Shown piece after piece: positions 17,429 to 24,126 of a DNA stretch of 64,000 nucleotides. Source of the stretch: Gammaproteobacteria bacterium (lineage in GTDB: Bacteria > Pseudomonadota > Gammaproteobacteria > Steroidobacterales > Steroidobacteraceae); NCBI GenBank assembly GCA_016882265.1, contig VGVB01000001.1, forward strand, positions 124,001-188,000, read 5' to 3'. The notes under the pieces are model-generated. The model was not told where the DNA came from. It ran no database searches and worked only from the letters and a program-made list of their open reading frames with translations. How positions within the stretch are numbered: position 1 is the first letter of the stretch; every line of letters begins with the position of its first letter. Made by a program: the position numbers and the translations under genes.

Positions 17429-17523
17429 GATGGTGCCGGTGTTACGGTTTCGGTAACCGTCTCAGCCTCGTTGATTCCGACCGCGGCCGGTGCGGTCACC
17501 GAAATCGTAACACCGGCACCATC
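17429..17523. repeat. Long inverted repeat (30-base arms) between divergent genes
   Basis: The left arm (17429-17458) and right arm (17494-17523) are reverse complements over 30 bases with two mismatches, separated by 35 bases. The core is GGTGCCGGTGTTACG, then a TTTCGGT-type segment. A related sequence (GGTGCCGGTGTT, then TCGGTTCCGGTAAC) recurs at 54189-54214, overlapping the end of another gene. This looks like a dispersed palindromic element (REP- or MITE-like). It would form a strong hairpin in RNA or cruciform DNA. Confidence 0.7.
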
Positions 17524-17552
17524 AACCCGGTCGGCGTAGACTCCACAGTTGG

Positions 17553-17840
17553 ATGGTCAGGATTCTTGCTGCCGGCTTTCTGCTCACGTTCTTTGCCCTC
17601 ACCGTGTCAGCGCACCCGGGGGACAAGGACGAGGCTGGCTGCCATCGCGACGCCAATGCCGGCACGATGCATTGCCATGACAAAGAAGGGAGCATCCTCC
17701 CCTGGCCGCCGGTCAAGAAAAGCCGCGAAGATATCTGTCATGACCGCAAGTCGCCGTGGTACGACCGCACCATTCACTTCGAGTCGTTCAAGTCCATGCA
17801 GGCCTGCCTCGAGAGCGGCGGACGGAAGTACAGGTCGTGA
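17553..17840 (+). CDS. Small secreted His/Cys-rich protein
   Basis: This 95-residue protein has a signal peptide (MVRILAAGFLLTFFALTVSA, then HPGDKDEAG). Next comes the metal-site-like GCHRDANAGTMHCHDKEG and a C-terminal HFESFKSMQACLESGGRKY segment. The 'GCH...HCH' pattern is common in small extracytoplasmic proteins of the YHYH/excalibur-like type and may bind a metal. ATG and GTG starts are close together; the ATG at 17553 gives the signal peptide. It is divergent from the membrane-protein gene across the long inverted repeat. Function unknown. Confidence 0.65.
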   Translation: MVRILAAGFLLTFFALTVSAHPGDKDEAGCHRDANAGTMHCHDKEGSILPWPPVKKSREDICHDRKSPWYDRTIHFESFKSMQACLESGGRKYRS

Positions 17841-17858
17841 CGGCGGCAGCGGCGCTGC

Positions 17859-18455
17859 TCAGGGCCGCCGGTCCTTCTGCGGCAGGGCATCGGCGAAGGC
17901 CGGGTTGTCTTTCCAGCCCGGGCGCGGCGGCTCGTGGCCGGGGCGCGGCGCGAAGGGCGAGAGTTCGAGCGTCGGCAGGCGATGCAGGTAGCGCGGACAG
18001 TTGGGGAAGATCTGCCGCGCGACCACGCGCGTCACGAGCTGCGCCCCCGGCCATGTCGCGAGCAGCGGGTCGTCGTGGTACACCCGCGCCTCCCCATTCA
18101 CCCGCACGCGGCTGGGCTGTTCCCAGTCGAGGAACAGCAGCCCGACGTTGGGGTTCACGAGGATGTTGCCGAGGCTCCGGAACTGGCCGTTGCCGTCATA
18201 GTCGGGGAACGCCAGTTCCGCCGGCCCGACCACGCGCACGAACCCCGGCAGCCCACCCTTGTAGGAGCAGTCAGGCCATCCTTGGGCGTCGGCGGTGGCC
18301 AGGAAGAACATCGGCCGGCTCTCGATGAAGGCGCGATCGCTGTCGGTGAAGGTCGTATGGTAGGTCACCTGCTCGAGCCGGTCGGCGATGCGCCGGCAGT
18401 CGAACTGGTCCTGCAGCTTCCGGTGACCCTCGTGATAGGCGGAGTCGTGGAGCAT
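17859..18455 (-). CDS. Pyridoxamine 5'-phosphate oxidase-like flavin-binding protein
   Basis: This 198-residue protein has the split-barrel signature: FIESRPMFFLATADAQGWPDCSYKGGLPGFVRVVG near residues 43-78, then FPDYDGNGQFRSLGNILVNPNVGLLFLDW and RVNGEARVYHDD. The family binds FMN or F420 and reduces or detoxifies small molecules, or binds haem. It is at the upper end of normal length. It is convergent with the small secreted protein, and no obvious operon partner is visible. Confidence 0.8.
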   Translation of the reverse strand: MLHDSAYHEGHRKLQDQFDCRRIADRLEQVTYHTTFTDSDRAFIESRPMFFLATADAQGWPDCSYKGGLPGFVRVVGPAELAFPDYDGNGQFRSLGNILVNPNVGLLFLDWEQPSRVRVNGEARVYHDDPLLATWPGAQLVTRVVARQIFPNCPRYLHRLPTLELSPFAPRPGHEPPRPGWKDNPAFADALPQKDRRP

Positions 18456-18610
18456 GGAACTCTCCGAAAGCGGAGTCCCGCGGCAGGCGGGGTGTATGGA
18501 TCATGCCACGCACGCCACCGGACTTCATCCGCGCAGCGGGGAAGCGGTACTCGTGCCCAAGCATTCCGGCGGAATCCCTGATCAGGCAAGCCGTAAGTGC
18601 GCTGGAGCAT

Positions 18611-18994
18611 TCAGCCCATGTTTGCAGCGATCCACGCGGCCAGATCCGCCTCCGCCAGCTCACCGGCCGCCAGGCGCCGGATCGTGTCGGCCGCATCCTC
18701 CTCGGTGGCCGTCAACCCGCTGCCGTTGATGCGCAGGAAGACGTCGATCACGGCGAGCGCGATACGCTTGTTGCCGTCGCTGAAGCAATGGTTGCGCGCA
18801 AGTGCGAACCCATAGGCTGCCGCAAGCTGAGCGAGGGATGGCGGCGGGGCGCCATCGGCCAGCAACTGCTGCGGCCGCCCCAGCGACGACTGGAGCAGCT
18901 CCGTTCGCGGCAAGCCAGGCAGGCCGCCGAATTCGCCGACGAGCCTGGCGTGCATGGTCCGCACGGCGGCTTCAGTGAGCCAACGAGGCCTCAC
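18611..18994 (-). CDS. doc: Doc (death-on-curing) family toxin
   Basis: This 127-residue Fic-fold toxin has the active-site motif HCFSDGNKR at residues 69-77, matching the Doc signature H-x-F-x-(D/E)-G-N-K-R. Doc phosphorylates and inactivates EF-Tu. The start is a GTG at 18994 (MRPRWLTEAAV). An AbrB/MazE-type antitoxin should precede it, but that gene (18995-19233) is frameshifted. The toxin itself looks intact and ends with LAEADLAAWIAANMG. It could be silenced, or the antitoxin might be supplied elsewhere. Confidence 0.85.
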   Translation of the reverse strand: MRPRWLTEAAVRTMHARLVGEFGGLPGLPRTELLQSSLGRPQQLLADGAPPPSLAQLAAAYGFALARNHCFSDGNKRIALAVIDVFLRINGSGLTATEEDAADTIRRLAAGELAEADLAAWIAANMG

Positions 18995-19233
18995 CGCAAT
19001 GGCCTGGCTGGCGAGCTCGCGCAGCGCGTTGCGATAGCGGCGCCGTGTTTCTTCGAAGGCAGTCAGCGACGCTTCGAAATCCGGGTCGTAGGGCGTCAGC
19101 CCGATGCCGATGCCCGGTGCTTCGACGACGTACAGGGCATCACCCTCCTTGACCCCGAGGCGCTCGAACGCCTCCTGGGCAGGATGACTCCAAGCGAGTT
19201 GCCGATCCTGCGGACCTTGAGTTTGGTCGGCAT
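18995..19233 (-). pseudogene. Frameshifted AbrB/MazE-type antitoxin paired with Doc
   Basis: The N-terminus from the ATG at 19233 (MPTKLKVRRIGNSLGVILP) is the DNA-binding swapped-hairpin of AbrB/MazE antitoxins. The frame then becomes nonsense and stops after 45 codons. In the next frame the expected continuation appears (EAFERLGVKEGDALYVVEAP, then FEETRRRYRNALRELASQA), so one base is missing near 19176. The shifted frame runs without a stop into the Doc start codon. The likely original arrangement overlaps GTGA. Sequence error cannot be excluded. TTATAA on the minus strand near 19280 may be its -10 box. Confidence 0.75.
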
Positions 19234-19354
19234 CGTCTTACTCCGGCACCAGTAGAACGTCAGCCCGGAGTTCAACATCCGTTATAACGCGGGACCATCT
19301 GGTCGGCGCAAATGCGGCGCCGGCGCATCGTGCACTTCGTTCGGGAGCGCGGCA

Positions 19355-19786
19355 TCAGTTCGTGCCGATGATCCGTAGCCCCGTGATCGCGGCGAAGTCC
19401 CGATCGTGCGTGACGAGGGCGTCGGCGTTGATCGCGATGGCGCTGGCGGCCTGCACGGCGTCGCCGAGCTTCAGCCGATAGGTGGCCCGCAGCCGGGCGG
19501 CACGCTCGGCGATATCGGCATCGAGATCGACGACATACCAGGAGTTCAGGGTAATCCGGTAGCGCTCGGCCAGTGCCTCGTTGCCGGCCCGCAGAGGCCC
19601 GGTAAGGACCTCGGCAATCGCCATGGTCGTTACCGCCAGACCAACCCGGCCTGAGGCATGGGCCGCAAAGACCGGCGCGAACACCGCAGCCAGTCGCTGA
19701 TGACCCTCGATCACGTAGATGATCGGCGGCGAGTCGACCAGGAGCAGCGCGTGCTCCCGCAGGCCGCTGAGACTCAGCGATCCCAT
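19355..19786 (-). CDS. vapC: VapC-like PIN-domain ribonuclease toxin
   Basis: This 143-residue PIN protein has the expected acidic residues: D18 in LLVDSPPIIYVIEG, E59 in AIAEVLTGP, D109 in LKLGDAVQAASA and D128/D130 in VTHDRDF. VapC toxins cut tRNA or rRNA. The ATG at 19786 overlaps the end of the vapB reading frame by 13 bases, as usual for vapBC. The toxin looks complete, but its antitoxin gene has lost its 5' part. Confidence 0.85.
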   Translation of the reverse strand: MGSLSLSGLREHALLLVDSPPIIYVIEGHQRLAAVFAPVFAAHASGRVGLAVTTMAIAEVLTGPLRAGNEALAERYRITLNSWYVVDLDADIAERAARLRATYRLKLGDAVQAASAIAINADALVTHDRDFAAITGLRIIGTN

Positions 19787-19905
19787 TCGTCGCGCAGGCG
19801 GCGCTGGGTGGCGGTGCTGTCGCGGCCCCACAGACCCCGGCCGGATCCGGCCAGTGGCAGCAACGGGCGCTGTGCGGTGCGTTCGATCAGGGCATCGACC
19901 GGTAT
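19774..19905 (-). pseudogene. vapB: vapB antitoxin remnant, N-terminus replaced by a foreign gene fragment
   Basis: About 43 codons of a VapB-type C-terminus remain (RPLLPLAGSGRGLWGRDSTA, ending RLRDEWDR), which is the normal toxin-binding tail. The DNA-binding N-terminal half is absent. It is replaced upstream by a fragment of the repeated secreted-protein gene, whose stop codon is changed TGA to CGA so that the two read as one frame. An internal ATG at 19938 could still start a 54-residue chimera. Whether this still restrains VapC is unknown. Confidence 0.7.
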
Positions 19906-20043
19906 CAGCGCGGCTCGGTTGCAGCCGAGCGCGTCCATGACCGCGGTGCTGTCCGCGGTCAGCTTGTCGGACACTTCCTGCGACAGCGCCTTGCCGTGCG
20001 CGTGGCTGGCCTGGTGCCGGAACGCGGCCAGCATCAGGCTGGC
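19906..20043 (-). repeat. 3' fragment of the repeated secreted-protein gene
   Basis: About 138 bases match the 3' end of the copies at 21427 and 24127 nearly base for base. They encode LMLAAFRHQASHAHGKALSQ and the closing MDALGCN. The match runs about 12 bases past the original stop, where TGA has become CGA. The upstream edge is near 20043. It looks like a partial insertion or recombination product that truncated vapB. Confidence 0.8.
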
Positions 20044-20070
20044 GGCGACTGGAATCGATCAAGCCCGTTC

Positions 20071-20099
20071 TTGCAAATTCGCCACGCTCTGGCGATAAT
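20071..20099 (+). promoter_or_regulatory. Sigma70-type promoter of the DUF4143 ATPase, probably leaderless
   Basis: TTGCAA (20071-20076) and GATAAT (20094-20099) are separated by exactly 17 bases. The ATG at 20106 follows 6 bases after the -10 box, where transcription would start. No ribosome-binding site fits in between. A leaderless mRNA is therefore predicted. Confidence 0.6.
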
Positions 20100-20105
20100 T
20101 ACGCC

Positions 20106-21356
20106 ATGCACCGGCGATTTATAGAACACCGACTGGTCGCGGCGCTCGCTGACACCCGTGTGGTGCTGCTGCACGGCGCGCGGCAGACGGGCAAGAGCAC
20201 GCTCGCGCAGCGGCTCGCCGGCGCGCGGGGCGGGCGCTACCTGACGCTCGACGACCCGGCGGTACTGGGGCTGGCGCGGGCCGACCCCGCAGCGCTCGTG
20301 CGCGGCTTCGAGGGTCTCACGGTGCTGGACGAAGCGCAGCTCGCGCCGGCGCTCTTCCCGGCCCTGAAGCTCGAAGTGGACCGCGACCGCCGGCCGGGGC
20401 GTTTTCTGCTCACCGGCTCGGCGAGCGTGTTCCTCCTGCCGCAAATTGCCGAGTCCCTCGCTGGCCGGATCGAGATCCTGCCGCTGTGGCCTCTCGCGCA
20501 GGACGAACTGGGCGGCAAGCCGGCGCGGTTCGTGGACCGGCTGTTTTCCGATTCGCCATGGCGCGCGCGGAACCGCCCGGTCGACCGGGTCGGCATCTGC
20601 CGGCGCATCGTCGCCGGCGGCTTCCCCGAGGTTCTCGAACGCGTGGCACCGGAACGGCGCGACGCCTGGTTCCGCAGCTACGTGGCGACACTCACGCAAC
20701 GCGACGTGCGCGACCTCGGGCGAATCGAGGGCCTGACCGACCTGCCGCGACTGCTCGCGTTGCTGGCCGCGCGGGTCGGCGGACTGGTCAACGCCGCCGA
20801 AATCTCCCGCGCGTCGGGCATCGCTCATTCGACGTTGCGGCGCTACCTGATCCTGCTCGAAGCGGTCTTTGCCCTGCAACCGCTGCCCGCGTGGTCGGCG
20901 AATCTCGGCAAGCGCCTGGTCCGCGCGGCCAAGCTGCACCTCGTTGACCCGGGACTGACGGCGCATCTGCGCGGCGAGGCCGACGCCGATGCCCTCGCGC
21001 GCTCCGCCTCGCTCGGCCCGCTGCTCGAATCGTTTGTCGTGCAGGAACTGCGCAAGCAGCTCGGCTGGAGCCGCACGGCCGCCAGCCTGTACCACTTTCG
21101 CACCGCCGCCGGCCGGGAGGTGGACATCGTGCTGGAAGGGCCGGCACAACGCATCGCGGGGGTCGAGGTAAAGGCAGCCGCGAGCGTCGGTCCGCGCGAC
21201 TTCGACGGGCTGCGTGCGCTTGCCGAGGCGGCGGGCCGCAAGTTCGTCCGCGGGGTCGTACTGTACCTGGGCGAGAGCGACGTCGCGTTCGGCGAGTCGC
21301 TGCGCGCGGTGCCGCTGCCCGCGCTCTGGGAGTCGGAGCCGGCGCCCAGGTCATGA
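20106..21356 (+). CDS. AAA-family ATPase with DUF4143 domain
   Basis: This 416-residue protein has Walker A GARQTGKST at residues 24-32 and Walker B TVLDEAQ at 72-78. The sensor region FLLTGSASVFLLP follows, then a DUF4143 C-terminal half with YVATLTQRDVRDL and ASGIAHSTLRRYLILLEAVF (winged helix). A PD-(D/E)xK-like end (REVDIVLEG...GVEVKAAA) closes the protein. The family is widespread in accessory DNA and poorly understood. This copy looks complete, and a strong promoter gives a probable leaderless start at 20106. A decayed relative lies at 22615-23075 and another intact one at 57558. Confidence 0.85.
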   Translation: MHRRFIEHRLVAALADTRVVLLHGARQTGKSTLAQRLAGARGGRYLTLDDPAVLGLARADPAALVRGFEGLTVLDEAQLAPALFPALKLEVDRDRRPGRFLLTGSASVFLLPQIAESLAGRIEILPLWPLAQDELGGKPARFVDRLFSDSPWRARNRPVDRVGICRRIVAGGFPEVLERVAPERRDAWFRSYVATLTQRDVRDLGRIEGLTDLPRLLALLAARVGGLVNAAEISRASGIAHSTLRRYLILLEAVFALQPLPAWSANLGKRLVRAAKLHLVDPGLTAHLRGEADADALARSASLGPLLESFVVQELRKQLGWSRTAASLYHFRTAAGREVDIVLEGPAQRIAGVEVKAAASVGPRDFDGLRALAEAAGRKFVRGVVLYLGESDVAFGESLRAVPLPALWESEPAPRS

Positions 21357-21371
21357 GGCCCGGGGAAAACA

Positions 21372-21398
21372 CCGGCCCCGGCACGAGGCCGGGGCCGG
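21372..21398 (-). terminator. Hairpin terminator after repeated-gene copy A
   Basis: A perfect 11-base stem (CCGGCCCCGGC / GCCGGGGCCGG) with loop ACGAG is followed on the minus strand by GTGTTTTC. The same hairpin stands at the same distance after copy B (24072-24098). It also faces the end of the ATPase gene, so it could stop both transcripts. Confidence 0.65.
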
Positions 21399-21426
21399 CG
21401 GTCAGCTCATCGCGATGCAGCGCGGC

Positions 21427-22394
21427 TCAGTTGCAGCCGAGCGCGTCCATGACCGCGGTGCTGTCCGCGGTCAGCTTGTCGGACATTTCCTGCGACAACG
21501 CCTTGCCGTGCGCGTGGCTGGCCTGGTGCCGGAAGGCGGCCAGCATCAGGCAGGCGGACTGGATGTCGCCGGCCGCGTAGTAGGCCTGTGCCATGTTCAT
21601 CACCTGGGCGAGGCCGCGGCCCGGGTTGCCGAGGCTCGCTGCAGCGGCCGCGAGCGGGGCGAGGCTCACGCGCCAGCTTGCGGGATCGATGTCGAACATG
21701 GCACCAAAACCGCCGGCTGTGTCTGGAATGGCTTCTGTATGCTCATCGTTCCATTTGTAGCGGAGCCAGCTGGTCCCGAAGTACACACGGTTGTACTGGG
21801 GCGACATCCAGCCCGCATTGAAGTCCAGGCCAGTGTACGACGGTATTTCGTTGTACATGAACCGATGCAGCAGGGCAAAGCTTCCAGACGACGTCTTCCA
21901 GACGACGTCAGACCATCATTCGAATAGCACTGGTATTGCTTGAATGAACTCTGGTTCGAATAGGTGTTCACGTCCAAAGTCGTGTTGTTGTTAACCTCCA
22001 CGAAATACAAGGGCCCGTAGACATAGCCATCGACACCGCATTCCTCCCCGACCGGAACTGGCGCGATGCTGCCCCTGCTCGACGTTCCGGAAAACTCGGT
22101 CCTGACCCAGTTGCCGCTGTAGTTGTCATAGGCGCGCGTATGGTCGTCATTGAAGAACGCGTCCGGCTCCGGCGGCGGCGCCACTGACAGGACGTTGAAT
22201 GTCACCGAGCCGGAGATTTCCTCGGATGCACTCGGGGTCGTCTCAAAGCCAACGCCCGTGTAGGTCCCGAAGTACCCGATCGCGGTGAAGTCATAAGTGA
22301 TCTCGTAGGCCAGCGCGGCCGGTGCAGCGAGCGCTGCAACGACGAGCACGGTGCACAGATGTGCAGACAGTCTCTGCGCGAGATTCGATTGCAT
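21427..22394 (-). pseudogene. Repeated secreted-protein gene, copy A (frameshifted)
   Basis: The start at 22394 has a good AGAGGGGA ribosome-binding site and encodes a signal peptide (MQSNLAQRLSAHLCTVLVVA), then YEITYDFTA. The frame is broken by a 14-base tandem duplication at 21881-21908 (CTTCCAGACGACGT twice). Removing one unit restores a single 317-residue frame to the stop at 21427, homologous along its length to copy B (314 residues). The last ~80 residues (WRVSLAPLAAAAASLGNPG to LGCN) are almost identical to copy B, while the middle is strongly diverged. Function unknown. The C-terminal helical module loosely resembles FIMAH-type tails of secreted proteins; this is only a suggestion. 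Confidence 0.8.
21881..21908. repeat. 14-base tandem duplication that frameshifts copy A
   Basis: Units CTTCCAGACGACGT at 21881-21894 and 21895-21908 are identical and adjacent. Fourteen is not a multiple of three, and deletion of one unit joins the two open halves in frame. The mutation is reversible by slippage or recombination, so it could also be a phase switch. Confidence 0.9.
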
Positions 22395-22471
22395 GACGAT
22401 CCCCTCTTTGCGGCGGTGCCGCGGTGATGCTGTCGTTCCGTTGATTCCCCTGTTCGTTCGTGTTGCTTCCG

Positions 22472-22553
22472 GCCCCGCCGGCGCGGGGCTGGACGAAATC
22501 TACCCCCCCCGGCGACTGGCAAGTCGGGTTTCGAGGCCCGGGATTATGTTGAA
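22472..22553 (-). promoter_or_regulatory. Conserved upstream leader block of copy A
   Basis: About 82 bases upstream of copy A are nearly identical to 25121-25204 upstream of copy B. Reading on the minus strand, the block contains CATAATCCCGGGCCTCGAAA, then a hairpin-forming CCCGACTTGCCAGTCGCCGGG-like element with stem GACT/AGTC. A run of G and GTAGATTTCGTCC follow. The conservation outside the coding region suggests a shared promoter, structured leader or recombination site. Confidence 0.55.
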
Positions 22554-22614
22554 CAGGGACAGGCCGACGACTTCAGTGGCCGTTACCAGAAGTTCGGTGC
22601 GCACTCCTGCGCGC

Positions 22615-23075
22615 CAGCGGCGATGACGGAAACATGCGTCCCGCCGACAGCTCCTCGAGGAACGCATGCAGCGGCCGTACGTTCACGGGCCCGTCCTGCT
22701 GCGGCGTGTCGCCGAGACAGACCGCATGGCATTTGGCATAGGCCATATGGGCGCGCAGCTCGCCGAGCACCAGGGCCTCGAGCAGATGGCCTCGCTCCGC
22801 GCTGTCGAGTGGCTCGTGGAGCCGGCGCGTCAATACGCGGAGCACTCCGCAATCGAACCAGTAGAACTTCGGGTGCTGTACTTCCTTGACCCTGGCGCGC
22901 GGCCGCCACGCGGGCAGCCAGGTGCCGAGCAGCGTGTCGGTGAGCCCCTCGAAACAGCCCTGCACCGTGGGCCGCGCCACCGCTGAGTCGCGCGCCAACC
23001 CCGCGACATTGGTGACCTGACCGTTGGCCAGCGCGGCGACTTCCAGGAAGCGGGCGAACGAGCGGCAGTTCGAGA
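22615..23075 (-). pseudogene. Decayed DUF4143 ATPase remnant (C-terminal part)
   Basis: On the minus strand the sequence NCRSFARFLEVAALANGQVT, then VAGLARDSAVARPTVQGCFE and YWFDCGVLRVLTRRL, matches the winged-helix part of DUF4143 proteins. The N-terminal ATPase half is missing. After AHMAYAKC the nuclease-like segment is skipped, and the frame continues at what resembles the extreme C-terminus (PLHAFLEELSAGRMF). There is therefore also an internal deletion. Any product would be inactive. Confidence 0.7.
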
Positions 23076-23177
23076 CGGAGTGTGTACATCGCCAGCGTTA
23101 TGACGGTAATAATGCTGGCGGTCTGTGCACAGGGGGAATCCGTGCGTCCGTCTGGGCCGATCGGGGGGGCGGGACGT

Positions 23178-23636
23178 CTACTCCGGTTTGCGCCATTCCG
23201 CCCGGCTGGCAGTCACCAACTCGTTCCAGTCATCGGGCGGCCGTCCCCGCCCCAGCATCTTCTCGAACACCGCATAGGGGTCGGACTTGCTGCCGCCTGA
23301 CCGCAGCGTCTGCTGGTCGTTGACCCACGCAAAGACGATCACTCTGGTTCTGGAGTCGTAGCGGAAGAACAGGCGGAATCGCCGCCCGATCCTGGCGCGC
23401 CGCCAGTGGCGGTACGCCGGCCCCAGCGTATTGCCCTGGCGAAACTCGTCGCGCGCGGGATCGCTCGGCACGACGTCCATGATCAAGTAGCTCAACGCCC
23501 GGAACAGCTTGACGTTGGCATTGCCCTCGAACCCCCGTGGATCGTTCCGCTCGGCCCGCGCCGCGGCTGCCTGCAGCTTGCGCAGTTGTTCGATAGCGCA
23601 CTCGTGGAACAGAAGCGTCCAGCCATGCCGCTGCAT
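23178..23636 (-). CDS. yhaV: YhaV-family ribonuclease toxin
   Basis: This 152-residue protein matches YhaV throughout: HGWTLLFHECAIEQLRKL, KLFRALSYLIMDVVPSDPA, FRQGNTLGPAYRHWRRARIG and RFRLFFRYDSRTRVIVFAWV. It then has NDQQTLRSGGSKSDPYAVFE and KMLGRGRPPDDW. YhaV is a RelE-fold mRNA interferase neutralised by PrlF. The ATG at 23636 overlaps the PrlF stop (TGATG); a GTG one codon earlier is an alternative start. It looks intact. Confidence 0.9.
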   Translation of the reverse strand: MQRHGWTLLFHECAIEQLRKLQAAAARAERNDPRGFEGNANVKLFRALSYLIMDVVPSDPARDEFRQGNTLGPAYRHWRRARIGRRFRLFFRYDSRTRVIVFAWVNDQQTLRSGGSKSDPYAVFEKMLGRGRPPDDWNELVTASRAEWRKPE

Positions 23637-23953
23637 CACAGCGCCACTTTGCCTTCGATTTCCTCATCGAGGTCAGCCGCTCGCCCGGCATTGATCAGCA
23701 GCGTGCGCGCAAGTTCGTCGGGCAAGGAACGAATATGGCGGCCCGCCCGGATGTCCGCTTCCAGCAGGCCCAGGAAGGCGCCGATTGCCGGGTCCTCGTG
23801 CTCGGCGTCAGCGCGGGTGACGATGACGGCTCCGCCGCGCAGGTCGAAAGCCACCTTGCCGCCAGCGTCCACACCGAGCACCTGGCGGATGGGCTTGGGA
23901 AGCGTGATCTGGCCCTTGGAGGTCAGGGTGGCGACTTCATGAATGTCAGGCAT
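23636..23953 (-). CDS. prlF: PrlF-family antitoxin (SohA)
   Basis: This 105-residue protein has an AbrB-type swapped-hairpin DNA-binding N-terminus (VATLTSKGQITLPKPIRQVL). It continues with the PrlF-type tail DPAIGAFLGLLEADIRAGRH. The ATG at 23953 is preceded by AGGAGAG. It is translationally coupled to yhaV. PrlF binds YhaV and represses the operon; the promoter carries a matching perfect palindrome. Confidence 0.9.
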   Translation of the reverse strand: MPDIHEVATLTSKGQITLPKPIRQVLGVDAGGKVAFDLRGGAVIVTRADAEHEDPAIGAFLGLLEADIRAGRHIRSLPDELARTLLINAGRAADLDEEIEGKVAL

Positions 23954-23980
23954 GGTGACTCTCCTGCCAATAGTGGCCCG

Positions 23981-24009
23981 ATGGTAAGGAATATTCCTTA
24001 CCCCGTCAA
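23981..24009 (-). promoter_or_regulatory. prlF-yhaV promoter with a perfect 20-base palindromic operator
   Basis: On the minus strand, TTGACG (24009-24004) and TACCAT (23986-23981) are 17 bases apart. Between and overlapping them lies the perfect palindrome GGTAAGGAATATTCCTTACC at 23983-24002. An antitoxin dimer bound there would block RNA polymerase directly, giving autoregulation. Confidence 0.75.
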
Positions 24010-24071
24010 TCCGGTCCGGTGGCCAGTTCCGAGCGGGAGGCTGCTGCCGTTCTCGTTTGGCGGAAAGCACA

Positions 24072-24098
24072 CCGGCCCCGGCACGAGGCCGGGGCCGG
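24072..24098 (-). terminator. Hairpin terminator after repeated-gene copy B
   Basis: The same 11-base stem and ACGAG loop as at 21372-21398 is found here, followed on the minus strand by GTGTGCTTTCC. The U-tract is weak, so termination may be inefficient. Confidence 0.55.
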
Positions 24099-24126
24099 CG
24101 GTCAGCTCATCGCCATGCAGCACGGT

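Noticed and set aside
21372..21398. Hairpin considered as a CRISPR repeat because it recurs at 24072
   Set aside because: Only two copies, 2.7 kb apart, each at the 3' end of the same gene family; a terminator explains it better.
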